Shown: positions 6,580 to 12,537 of the stretch, in pieces
Layout of the letters: every line of letters starts with the position of its first letter
Position numbering within the stretch: the first letter of the stretch is position 1
Assembly: GCA_012270355.1 (NCBI GenBank)
Contig: JAAXIL010000204.1
Span: 1 to 12,537, forward strand
DNA from: Psychrobacter sp.
GTDB taxonomy: Bacteria > Pseudomonadota > Gammaproteobacteria > Pseudomonadales > Moraxellaceae
Reading direction: 5' to 3'
DNA length: 12,537 nucleotides
The notes under the pieces: model-generated
Seen by the model: only the letters and a program-made list of their open reading frames with translations
Told to the model about the DNA's origin: nothing
Databases searched by the model: none
Position numbers and translations under genes: made by a program

Positions 6580-6933
6580 CTACTTTTTCAAACTCACTCG
6601 TCCCCGCCACACATCGGCATACATCCGCCAATCTCCGATAAAGCTTTGGAGCGGATATTTAAACGTGGCGGGTTTGTTTTTTTCAAAAAAGAAATGTCCA
6701 ACCCACGCACACGCATATCCTGTCACAATGCCTTTAGCAATGGGCTTAAACGAACGCTGTTGAATGGATTTGGCGATGCCGATAACACCGAAAGTCGTAC
6801 CCAAGAAATGCAGACGACGGCACATGACATTTTGATGCTCGGTCAAGTAATAGTCGTAAAAATGCGTGTCAGGATTGGGTGTCGTATCTGAAGGCTTGGT
6901 ATCAGATGTTGGTTGTGAAGTTTGCGTGGTCAT
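6580..6933 (-). CDS. DUF962 (Mpo1-like) small membrane protein
   Basis: This 117-residue protein carries the conserved blocks of the DUF962 family. YYLTEHQNVMCRRLHFLGT at 28-46 is followed by a hydrophobic stretch, then IAKGIVTGYACAWVGHFFFEKNKPATFKYPLQSFIGDWRMY at 65-105. Two membrane segments are likely (about 44-58 and 65-80). Yeast Mpo1, a member of this family, is an iron-dependent enzyme of fatty-acid alpha-oxidation; the bacterial role is not established. The conserved His33, His42 and His80 are candidate metal ligands. The first 22 residues are a polar Thr/Ser/Pro-rich tail. The start at 6933 is chosen because AAGGAGG stands seven bases upstream; a longer reading from 6975 would begin before that site. 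The gene is divergent from avtA (105 bp apart) and convergent with nadC. No operon partner is visible. Confidence 0.85.
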   Translation of the reverse strand: MTTQTSQPTSDTKPSDTTPNPDTHFYDYYLTEHQNVMCRRLHFLGTTFGVIGIAKSIQQRSFKPIAKGIVTGYACAWVGHFFFEKNKPATFKYPLQSFIGDWRMYADVWRGRVSLKK

Positions 6934-6991
6934 GTTCGCCCCTCCTTGAGCGTCTATTGCGAAAACACAAGGCAAATCATTACCTTGAAAC

Positions 6992-7000
6992 TGTTATAAT
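6992..7000 (+). promoter_or_regulatory. avtA promoter, extended -10
   Basis: TGTTATAAT is a perfect extended -10 (TGn followed by TATAAT at 6995-7000). No good -35 lies 16-18 bases upstream, which is tolerated for extended -10 promoters. It predicts transcription from about 7007 and a leader of about 32 bases. Confidence 0.6.
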
Positions 7001-7038
7001 ACGTCACTTTGCTATCTGTCACAAACCCCGATTCCCCT

Positions 7039-8364
7039 ATGAATTTCTCGAACTTTGGTAACCGATTCACCAAGCCCACGGGCGTCTCCCAAATCATGGA
7101 CGACTTAGGCGATGCTTTGCGTAGCCCTGAGCCTGTGAACTTACTAGGCGGGGGCAATCCTGCCCGCATTGAAGCGGTGAACGAAGCTTTTTTAGAGATA
7201 TATCAATCGCTCGGTGAAGGCGGACTCCACAGCCCTGCCATTGATGCCATCACCAATTATTCCAACCCACAAGGCGATGCGGGTTTTATTGACACACTTG
7301 TCGATTTTTTTAATCGCCATTACGATTGGCAACTGACTCGAGACAACATCGCCCTCACCAATGGCTCACAAAATGCCTTTTTTTATCTGTTCAACCTATT
7401 TTCAGGGCAGTTTTCAGAAACCTCTGGCGAGGAAGAAACCACCACCCAAAAAGCCATTTTATTGCCCCTCGCCCCCGAATACGTCGGCTATGAACACATT
7501 CAAGTGGACGGCAATCGCTTTGTGGCAGTGATGCCTGAAATTATCGAGGTCGAACATAACGGCGAGGATGGTTTTTTTAAATATAAGGTTGATTTTGACG
7601 CCCTAGAGAACCTACCCGAATTGGAAACCGTTGAGATTGGGGCGATTTGTTGCTCCCGCCCCACTAATCCGACGGGCAATGTGCTGACCGATGATGAGAT
7701 GGCTCGCCTGCACGCCATCGCCAAACGGCATGACATTCCGCTTATCATCGATAATGCCTATGGCGAGCCGTTCCCGAATATCATCTATCCCAACGTGCGA
7801 TTAACGTGGGACGAACAAACCATTTTATGCTTTAGCCTGTCCAAAATCGGCATGCCCGGTTTGCGGACGGGCATTGTGGTTGCAAGCCCTGATGTCGTGC
7901 GGGCGGTCGATGCCATGAATGCGTTGGTCAACCTTGCCCCCACTCGTTTTGGGGCGGTGCTTGCCAACCCCCTGTTTGTCGATGATCAAATTGTCCGTTT
8001 GAGTAATGACATCATCAAACCGTTTTATGCCGAAAAAGTAGCGACTGCCATTGAGTTACTCAAAGGGGCGTTGGGCGACACGCCAATGCGAATTCATAAG
8101 CCTGAAGGGGCAATGTTTTTGTGGCTGTGGTTCAAGGATTTGCCCATCACCACAGGCGAGCTCTATAACCGCCTCAAGGCACGGCAAACGCTGGTCGTGC
8201 CAAGCGAACATTTTTATCCCGGCGTTGATACGGACGACCCAGTGGGCGGTTATCGCCACGCTCACGAGTGCATTCGTATGAGCATTACAGGCGATGAACG
8301 TACCCAAAAAGAAGGTATTGCGATTATTGGCGAGGTCGTCAAAGAGGCGTATGCAAACGGATAA
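7039..8364 (+). CDS. avtA: valine-pyruvate aminotransferase
   Basis: AvtA is a fold-type I, PLP-dependent aminotransferase that interconverts valine plus pyruvate and 2-oxoisovalerate plus alanine in the cytosol. The 441 residues align along their whole length with E. coli AvtA as I recall it (about 417). Matching blocks are LGGGNPA at 36-42, NIALTNGSQNAFFYLFNLF at 103-121, LAPEYVGY at 144-151, SRPTNPTGNV at 206-215, IDNAYGEPFP at 237-246, SLSKIGMPGLR at 266-276 with the PLP lysine Lys269, HKPEGAMFLWLWFKDLPITT at 353-372, and CIRMS at 411-415 with the carboxylate-binding Arg413. A 15-20 residue Glu/Thr-rich insert near 125-137 explains part of the extra length. The start is the first ATG after the -10; it lacks a visible Shine-Dalgarno sequence. 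The TTG at 7009 lies essentially at the predicted transcription start. It may be cotranscribed with the pyrophosphatase-like gene 60 bp downstream. Confidence 0.95.
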   Translation: MNFSNFGNRFTKPTGVSQIMDDLGDALRSPEPVNLLGGGNPARIEAVNEAFLEIYQSLGEGGLHSPAIDAITNYSNPQGDAGFIDTLVDFFNRHYDWQLTRDNIALTNGSQNAFFYLFNLFSGQFSETSGEEETTTQKAILLPLAPEYVGYEHIQVDGNRFVAVMPEIIEVEHNGEDGFFKYKVDFDALENLPELETVEIGAICCSRPTNPTGNVLTDDEMARLHAIAKRHDIPLIIDNAYGEPFPNIIYPNVRLTWDEQTILCFSLSKIGMPGLRTGIVVASPDVVRAVDAMNALVNLAPTRFGAVLANPLFVDDQIVRLSNDIIKPFYAEKVATAIELLKGALGDTPMRIHKPEGAMFLWLWFKDLPITTGELYNRLKARQTLVVPSEHFYPGVDTDDPVGGYRHAHECIRMSITGDERTQKEGIAIIGEVVKEAYANG

Positions 8365-8424
8365 CGTGGCAATGGCAAGACCATGTTTTAAACTCATATA
8401 TTTTAACCCTATTGAGGAATCATC

Positions 8425-8832
8425 ATGTTTTTAGACGCATTGACCAAAGTCACGCCTTACAACAATAAGGACGATAAACTCGTTAATGTGTTTGTGGAAA
8501 CCCCCAAGGGCAGTCGACAAAAATATGACCTTGACCACGGCATAGGCTTGATGACATGGTCGCTCGAATTGTCCGCAGGATTAAATTTTCCATTTAGCTT
8601 TGGTTTTGTGCCGAATAAAAAAGCGGAAGATGGCGATGCGTTGGATATTATCTTGCTACTTGATGCCGACATTCATGGGTTGAATGATTTGCGTGATGAA
8701 CTCAAATGTGACATTCAACAATTTTTTGGCTCCTACCATCGGATGATAGAGCGGGGGTTTGAGAGCTTAGGGTTTAAGGGGGCAGATACCGCCTATCAGC
8801 TATTAGACGAGTCCATTGCAAATGCCAAATAA
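8425..8832 (+). CDS. short inorganic pyrophosphatase-like protein
   Basis: This 135-residue relative of family I inorganic pyrophosphatases (Ppa, usually about 175) hydrolyses, or once hydrolysed, pyrophosphate. VFVETPKGSRQKYDLD at 22-37 corresponds to the E. coli segment with Glu20 and Lys29. FPFSFGFVP at 55-63 matches the YPxNYGYI segment, and EDGDALDIILL at 68-78 matches the metal-binding DGDPVD with the Pro changed to Ala. The chain then runs directly into IHGLNDLRDELKCDIQQFFGSYH (83-105), which fits the C-terminal helix. From Asp74 to Tyr104 there are 30 residues against about 71 in E. coli, so the segment with Asp97, Asp102 and Lys104 is absent. Full catalysis is doubtful; it may be a degraded or specialised form. 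GAGGA stands seven bases before the ATG. The stop overlaps the start of purU by 11 bases, which suggests coupling. Confidence 0.8.
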   Translation: MFLDALTKVTPYNNKDDKLVNVFVETPKGSRQKYDLDHGIGLMTWSLELSAGLNFPFSFGFVPNKKAEDGDALDIILLLDADIHGLNDLRDELKCDIQQFFGSYHRMIERGFESLGFKGADTAYQLLDESIANAK

Positions 8833-9790
8833 CAGTAATAGCAACAGTAACAGTCGTCATAACAACAATAATCAAAACATAACAGCCACCGCTACCGCCA
8901 CACTATTGATTAAGTGCCAAGACCAAGCGGGCATCGTGCAAGCAGTGTCAGAATTTATTTTTCGTTATGGGGGCAACATCATCAGCCTTGACCAATACTC
9001 AACGGCTCATGAGGGCGGACAGTATTTTATGCGTCTTAAATTTGCCGTTGCAGACGTATCTAAAAGCAAGGCGGACGCTAATGCCCTAAATGACACGGCA
9101 GATAACTGGCACGAGGTATTTGCCAGTATGCAAACCAGTTTTGGGCATACCGTCGGCAAACGCTATGACATGGATTGGCAACTGTTTGACAATGGGCATC
9201 GGGCGAAAGTGGGCATTTTGGTATCAAAATATGACCATGCCTTGCTGGATTTATTATGGCGACATGAGCGAGGCTTGCTCGACTGCGACATTACTTGCGT
9301 GGTGAGTAATCACGACGATTTACGTCAAGCGGTACAAAACTTTGGCATCGACTTTCATCACGTTCCTGTCACTAAAACCAACAAAGCAGACGCCGAAGCC
9401 AAGATTAACGAGCTGATGGCAAGCTGTGATCTGTTGGTGCTCGCCCGCTATATGCAGATTTTGTCGCCTGAGTTTGTGCAACAGTGGTCGATGCAAATCA
9501 TCAACATTCATCATTCGTTTTTGCCTGCGTTTGTCGGGGCAGACCCCTACCGTCAAGCCTATGACAAGGGCGTCAAACTCATTGGGGCAACGGCTCATTA
9601 TGTCACTGCCGAGTTGGATCAAGGTCCGATTATTGAGCAAGACGTACACCGAGTGACGCACAAAAACAGCGTGGCAGATTTGCGGGCAATCGGGCGAGAC
9701 GTAGAACGCAATGTGTTGGCTCGGGCGGTGCGATGGCACGTCGAACATCGGGTGATTGTCGATGGCAATAAAACGGTGGTTTTTAACTAA
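8822..9790 (+). CDS. purU: formyltetrahydrofolate deformylase
   Basis: PurU hydrolyses 10-formyltetrahydrofolate to formate and tetrahydrofolate, balancing one-carbon pools and supplying formate to PurT. The 322 residues comprise an N-terminal ACT domain (about 24-112, beginning TATLLIKCQDQAGIVQAVSEFI) and a glycinamide-ribonucleotide-formyltransferase-like hydrolase domain (about 128-318). The latter carries INIHHSFLPAFVGADPY at 227-243 and ELDQGPIIEQDV at 264-275. The catalytic triad is Asn228, His230 and Asp266. About 20 residues precede the usual family start and form an Asn/Ser-rich tail (NNSNSNSNSRHNNNN) encoded by a run of AAC/AAT/AGT/AGC triplets. The ATG at 8822 lies inside the pyrophosphatase-like gene, overlapping it by 11 bases; no strong ribosome binding site is seen, so translational coupling is plausible. 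The alternative TTG at 8816 would add two residues. Confidence 0.95.
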   Translation: MPNNSNSNSNSRHNNNNQNITATATATLLIKCQDQAGIVQAVSEFIFRYGGNIISLDQYSTAHEGGQYFMRLKFAVADVSKSKADANALNDTADNWHEVFASMQTSFGHTVGKRYDMDWQLFDNGHRAKVGILVSKYDHALLDLLWRHERGLLDCDITCVVSNHDDLRQAVQNFGIDFHHVPVTKTNKADAEAKINELMASCDLLVLARYMQILSPEFVQQWSMQIINIHHSFLPAFVGADPYRQAYDKGVKLIGATAHYVTAELDQGPIIEQDVHRVTHKNSVADLRAIGRDVERNVLARAVRWHVEHRVIVDGNKTVVFN

Positions 9791-9859
9791 GAATTGTTTG
9801 GTTGATTGTTTAGATATTTTGGTTAAGAGGTGGCTTAATTGTAAATCGAGGTAAGGATA

Positions 9860-10690
9860 ATGAAATGGGTTATGACGTTAGCATTCGCTCTATTTGCCAT
9901 TTACATTTTGCTTGGCATCGTGCTTTATGTCGCACAGCGTCAACTCATCTATTTACCTCAGCCTTATACGCAAACGTTATACCCTGAACTGACGCTGACC
10001 ATTGACGGAAACGACATCAACGTTTTATGCCTAAATACCGATGAGCAGTGTAATCCGCTAGGCAATCGAGCCGTACTGTATTTTGGCGGAAATGCAGAAC
10101 CTGTCGTCAACAGTGCGTCCCTTTTACAGCAACTTTTGCTCAAAGATACGGCTGTTTATCTGATGAATTACCGAGGCTATGGCACAAGCCAAGGTAAGCC
10201 TAGCGAAACTGTTATGACCCGTGATGCCGTGACCGTTTATGACGCCATCGTTAATCTGCTAAACACTCAGGCGAATGCCTCAACAGTACAAACCTCATTA
10301 AATTTCGAAAAGGTTCGTATCGACGTGATTGGACGTAGTATCGGCACTGGTGTGGCTTGTGCCTTAGCCAGTCAACGTGACGTACACAAATTAGCACTCA
10401 TCACCCCGTTTGATAGCCTACAAGCCGTCGCTCAAGCCAAATTTCCGCTTTACCCATTGGCATGGCTACTCAAAGATACGTTTCGTAGCGACGAGCGAGC
10501 CTCACAAATCGACAGCGATACGTTGCTATTGGTTGCCGGCAATGATCAACTCATACCGCCTAAACACGCCAGTCAACTGCAATCCGCCTTCACTCAACCT
10601 GTGCGTAGCGAACTCATCGCCAATGCAACGCACAACGACATCATGACATATCCGAACGCCCAGCAACATCTGAAAGCATTTTTACAGTAA
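9860..10690 (+). CDS. membrane-anchored alpha/beta hydrolase (BEM46-like)
   Basis: This is a 276-residue serine hydrolase of unknown substrate. Residues 4-24 form a single hydrophobic segment followed by QRQLIYLPQP, typical of an inner-membrane signal anchor with the hydrolase domain in the periplasm. VLYFGGNAEP at 72-81 supplies the oxyanion region, and NYRGYGTSQGKPSE at 103-116 is characteristic of the BEM46/ABHD13-like group. VIGRSIGTGVA at 156-166 is the nucleophile elbow with Ser160. Asp229 (in AGNDQLIPP) and His258 (in NATHND) complete the triad. The reading frame is intact and of normal length. GAGG stands eight bases before the ATG. It follows purU by 69 bp with no obvious terminator, so read-through is possible. 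A long hairpin after the stop separates it from the lipoprotein gene. Confidence 0.85.
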   Translation: MKWVMTLAFALFAIYILLGIVLYVAQRQLIYLPQPYTQTLYPELTLTIDGNDINVLCLNTDEQCNPLGNRAVLYFGGNAEPVVNSASLLQQLLLKDTAVYLMNYRGYGTSQGKPSETVMTRDAVTVYDAIVNLLNTQANASTVQTSLNFEKVRIDVIGRSIGTGVACALASQRDVHKLALITPFDSLQAVAQAKFPLYPLAWLLKDTFRSDERASQIDSDTLLLVAGNDQLIPPKHASQLQSAFTQPVRSELIANATHNDIMTYPNAQQHLKAFLQ

Positions 10691-10706
10691 GTTTACTGCC
10701 GATGAC

Positions 10707-10750
10707 AAACCATTGATAAATCACCTTGGGTAAATGATTTATAATGGTTT
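10707..10750. repeat. long AT-rich inverted repeat (hairpin, possible terminator)
   Basis: The left arm AAACCATTGATAAATCA (10707-10723) pairs with the right arm TGATTTATAATGGTTT (10735-10750) over 16 bp with one bulged G (10715) and an 11-base loop. The structure begins 16 bases after the hydrolase stop. It is flanked by A on one side and T on the other, so it could act as a bidirectional though AT-rich terminator. It also contains the TATAAT proposed for the next gene, so it could instead be an operator. It contains an ATG at 10734 that would extend the downstream gene; the hairpin argues against that start. Confidence 0.6.
10740..10745 (+). promoter_or_regulatory. candidate -10 of the GDSL lipoprotein gene
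   Basis: A perfect TATAAT lies in the right arm of the hairpin, about 50 bases before the ATG at 10797. The nearest good -35 (TTGATA, 10713-10718) is 21 bases away, longer than ideal, so the promoter is tentative. Confidence 0.35.
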
Positions 10751-10796
10751 AAGCAAATTTCTATCAAGCCATTATTTCCGTAATACCATTCCAATC

Positions 10797-11537
10797 ATGC
10801 CTACGCTAAATCGCTTACTACTTCTTACCCTCATCATTCCGCTTACCGCCTGCCAACCTACCCAGCAAGCGACGGACGCCCCTAATGACGACACGCAAAC
10901 AGTCACCCAAACCACAGAAGCAACAGCCGACACCGAATCTACCGCAATCAACGCCACACCGCTGACAATTTTGGCATTGGGCGATTCCTTAACCGAAGGC
11001 TTAGGCGTGCCTGAAGATGAGGCATACCCTGCCCAGCTCGAAGCCAAATTGCACGAGATGGGCTATACGGGCGTGACGGTAGTCAATTCAGGACTAAGTG
11101 GTGAAACCAGTTCGGGACTGGTGAGCCGTTTGGATTGGGTGACGCAAACCAATCCTGACATTACCATTTTGACCATCGGGGCGAACGATGCCATGCGAGG
11201 CATTGACGTGGCAACGGTGGATAGCAACATTCGCACCGCCATCGCTAAATTGCAAGAAAATGGTAGCACCGTAATTTTGGGCGGCATGCAGATTTATGAC
11301 AATTTGGGCGAAGGGTATGTGAACGATTTTGCTCGCATTTATCCGAAAATCGCCGAGGACACGGGCGTGGCATACATTCCCTTTTTCTTAAATGGCGTGG
11401 CGGGCGATGCCAGCTTAAACCAAGGTGATGCCATTCACCCAACGGCAGACGGCTATGCGGTGGTGGTTGAGGACAACATTTTGCCTGTGCTTGAGCCTGC
11501 TTTGCTAAAAGAACTACAAGCGGAAGAGGTAGATTAG
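10797..11537 (+). CDS. GDSL/SGNH-family esterase lipoprotein (TesA/arylesterase type)
   Basis: This is a secreted serine esterase or lysophospholipase of the SGNH fold, predicted to be lipid-anchored. The first 19 residues form a lipoprotein signal peptide ending in the lipobox LTAC (Cys19). A Thr/Gln/Ala/Asp-rich linker occupies about 20-55. The catalytic domain carries the GDSL block ILALGDSLTEGLG at 58-70 (Ser64), block II NSGLSGETSSG at 97-107, block III LTIGAND at 125-131 (Asn130), and block V GDAIHPTADGY at 210-220 with Asp211 and His214. This is the complete SGNH set, of the size of TesA-like enzymes. An upstream ATG at 10734 would put 21 residues before the signal peptide and lies inside a hairpin and promoter, so 10797 is preferred. 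No clear ribosome binding site is visible. The physiological substrate cannot be told from the sequence. Confidence 0.9.
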   Translation: MPTLNRLLLLTLIIPLTACQPTQQATDAPNDDTQTVTQTTEATADTESTAINATPLTILALGDSLTEGLGVPEDEAYPAQLEAKLHEMGYTGVTVVNSGLSGETSSGLVSRLDWVTQTNPDITILTIGANDAMRGIDVATVDSNIRTAIAKLQENGSTVILGGMQIYDNLGEGYVNDFARIYPKIAEDTGVAYIPFFLNGVAGDASLNQGDAIHPTADGYAVVVEDNILPVLEPALLKELQAEEVD

Positions 11538-11736
11538 TAATCACTCACTTTGCTTTCGACTTAAAAGCATTTCAAGACCCAATTAAAATAGCATGTTAAC
11601 CGCTCAGCCCAATGACATTAACTTTAGCCGTTCTTAAAGCATGGCTTGCTAGCTTTGGTGATTATGCTAATCTAGATAAACAAACCGCTAATAACTTTTC
11701 TCAATAAACCCTCACTCACACTCAAGGAATAACCTT

Positions 11737-12027
11737 ATGTCAACCGCAACCAACCCAACCATCACCCACAACACCGCCAAAAACCGTTTTGAAACCACCA
11801 TTGACGGTCACACGGGCTACATCAGCTATGTCGATAATGGTGATAAGCTGATTTATGACCATACCATTGTGCCAAGTCAGCTTGGCGGTCAAGGCGTTGG
11901 CTCAGCACTCGTCAAGCACGCCCTTGAGTACGCCCAAGCAGAGCACAAAAAGGTCGTCCCGCAATGCTCATTTGTGGCACACTATATCGACAAACACGAT
12001 GAATACAGTGCTTTAGTCGCAAGCTAA
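11737..12027 (+). CDS. small GNAT-family N-acetyltransferase (YjdJ/COG2388-like)
   Basis: A compact 96-residue acyltransferase-like protein. NRFETTIDGHTGYISYVDNG at 16-35 and the Ile/Val-Pro turn HTIVPSQLGGQGVGSALVKH at 42-61 fit the acetyl-CoA-binding motif A (Q/RxxGxG/A, here QGVGSA) of the GNAT fold. PQCSFVAHYIDKHDEYSALV at 75-94 matches the C-terminal half typical of the COG2388 group, including Cys77. Members of this group are minimal GNAT domains whose substrates are largely unknown, so no target is proposed. AAGGAA stands about eight bases before the ATG. A 199-bp gap without a convincing gene precedes it, and phhB follows after 42 bp, so the two may share a transcript. Confidence 0.88.
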   Translation: MSTATNPTITHNTAKNRFETTIDGHTGYISYVDNGDKLIYDHTIVPSQLGGQGVGSALVKHALEYAQAEHKKVVPQCSFVAHYIDKHDEYSALVAS

Positions 12028-12069
12028 TCATTCCAATAAAAAGTTGCAAGAAAAAAATAAGGATACCCC

Positions 12070-12363
12070 ATGAGTCACCTCACCAATGACCAAGTTGCCC
12101 TGCAACTGCAAGACCTTTCTGGCTGGGCTCAAGATGGCAATGCCATCGTCAAAACCTTTGAGTTTCATGACTTTATCGAAGCCATGAGCTTTATGAATCA
12201 GGTGGCGTTTTATGCCGAAGGGCTGGAGCATCATCCCGAGTGGACGAATATCTATAACAAAGTGCATGTTCGCCTCACCAGTCACGACGTGGACGGCATC
12301 ACCAGTCGGGACATTCGCCTTGCCAAAAAAATGCACCACGTTGTGCAACCAAACACGTTTTAG
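12070..12363 (+). CDS. phhB: pterin-4a-carbinolamine dehydratase
   Basis: The enzyme dehydrates 4a-hydroxytetrahydrobiopterin, regenerating the pterin cofactor used by phenylalanine hydroxylase. The 97 residues match the family along their full length. [20 protein letters not shown] at 4-23 is the family start. [23 protein letters not shown] covers 28-50. The active-site segment [22 protein letters not shown] at 52-73 contains His54, His55 and the second conserved His72. AAGGA stands six bases before the ATG. No phenylalanine hydroxylase gene is present in the window, so the use here could be pterin recycling with a gene elsewhere or another pterin role. It lies 42 bp after the acetyltransferase and 8 bp before the YdjM-like gene, which looks like a short operon. 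Confidence 0.93.
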   Translation: MSHLTNDQVALQLQDLSGWAQDGNAIVKTFEFHDFIEAMSFMNQVAFYAEGLEHHPEWTNIYNKVHVRLTSHDVDGITSRDIRLAKKMHHVVQPNTF

Positions 12364-12371
12364 TCCAAGCT

Positions 12372-12537
12372 GTGGCAATTTTTAAAAGACATCTTATCGG
12401 CGGGTGTGGGGTCAGTGGCGTGCTGGGATTGGTGGCTTACAAAGCAGGGCTGGTCACGGGCAATGAGTTTGTGGCGTGTACGCTTATCGGCACGGCGGGT
12501 GGGCTTTTGCCTGACATCGACTCGGACAATTCTACGC
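12372..12537 (+). CDS. YdjM-type membrane-bound metal-dependent hydrolase (5' part only)
   Basis: The reading frame opens with GTG at 12372 and runs off the end of the window. The 55 visible residues, MAIFKRHLIGGCGVSGVLGL onward, have a hydrophobic segment (about 9-25), a second one (about 30-44), and then GGLLPDIDSDNS at 43-54. The early His7 and the LPDIDSDNS motif are the signature of the YdjM/PF04307 family of inner-membrane, probably metal-dependent, hydrolases; the acidic cluster is the presumed metal site. The function in bacteria is poorly known; E. coli YdjM is an SOS-regulated member, but no LexA-like box is visible here. No upstream ATG in this frame is available. The start codon lies 8 bp after phhB with only a weak ribosome binding site, so coupling to phhB is likely. 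Confidence 0.8.
   Translation, partial: MAIFKRHLIGGCGVSGVLGLVAYKAGLVTGNEFVACTLIGTAGGLLPDIDSDNST

Noticed and set aside
10734..10796. Longer GDSL protein starting at the ATG at 10734
   Set aside because: It would bury the lipoprotein signal peptide behind 21 residues, and the codon lies in the hairpin upstream of the proposed -10.
11612..11707. 31-codon open frame (MTLTLAVLKAWLASFGDYAN...) between the GDSL lipoprotein and acetyltransferase genes
   Set aside because: There is no ribosome binding site and no recognised family; it could be a gene remnant, but nothing beyond an open frame supports it. The rest of the 199-bp gap shows nothing definite.
1..12537. Mobile element, prophage, CRISPR or defence system
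   Set aside because: No transposase, integrase, terminal repeats, repeat-spacer array or defence-type domain was seen; all intact genes are metabolic, regulatory or membrane-associated housekeeping types.

Overview
The window is an ordinary chromosomal stretch from a gammaproteobacterium of moderate GC content. The NadA, NadB, AvtA, PurU and PhhB sequences and the gene style suggest Moraxellaceae (Moraxella/Faucicola/Psychrobacter type). This assignment is inference from protein resemblance; no 16S or other marker gene is present.

Left third (1-6518): after the 3' end of a CynX/NimT-like major facilitator transporter gene comes a complete de novo NAD (quinolinate) pathway with its own regulator. 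nadA and nadB form a minus-strand operon joined by a TAATG stop/start overlap. Divergent to them is a 373-residue NrtR-type regulator, in which a degenerate Nudix domain is followed by a winged helix. nadC follows on the plus strand. The strongest non-coding signal is a pair of near-identical palindromes with core ATACTCAANNTGAGCAT, one upstream of nadA and one directly upstream of nadC. Each lies between plausible -35 and -10 elements, and each is oriented the same way relative to the gene it faces. They are best read as the operators of the NrtR protein encoded between them, which gives a self-contained repressor-operator circuit for aspartate to iminoaspartate to quinolinate to nicotinate mononucleotide. 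A separate perfect 19-bp palindrome lies in the long nadA leader and is unexplained.

Middle (6519-9790): a small DUF962/Mpo1-like membrane protein on the minus strand is divergent from avtA (valine-pyruvate aminotransferase). avtA is followed by a short inorganic-pyrophosphatase-like gene that lacks about 40 central residues, and then by purU (formyltetrahydrofolate deformylase), which overlaps it by 11 bases.

Right third (9791-12537): an inner-membrane-anchored alpha/beta hydrolase, a long AT-rich hairpin, a GDSL-family lipoprotein esterase, a small GNAT-like acetyltransferase, a pterin-4a-carbinolamine dehydratase (phhB type) and the 5' end of a YdjM-type membrane metal-dependent hydrolase, all on the plus strand.

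No tRNA, rRNA, CRISPR array, insertion sequence or phage gene was seen. The most interesting unit is the NrtR/nadABC regulatory circuit. NrtR-type control of NAD genes is already a known theme. What may be new here is the long NrtR variant, the paired oriented operators and the extra palindrome.
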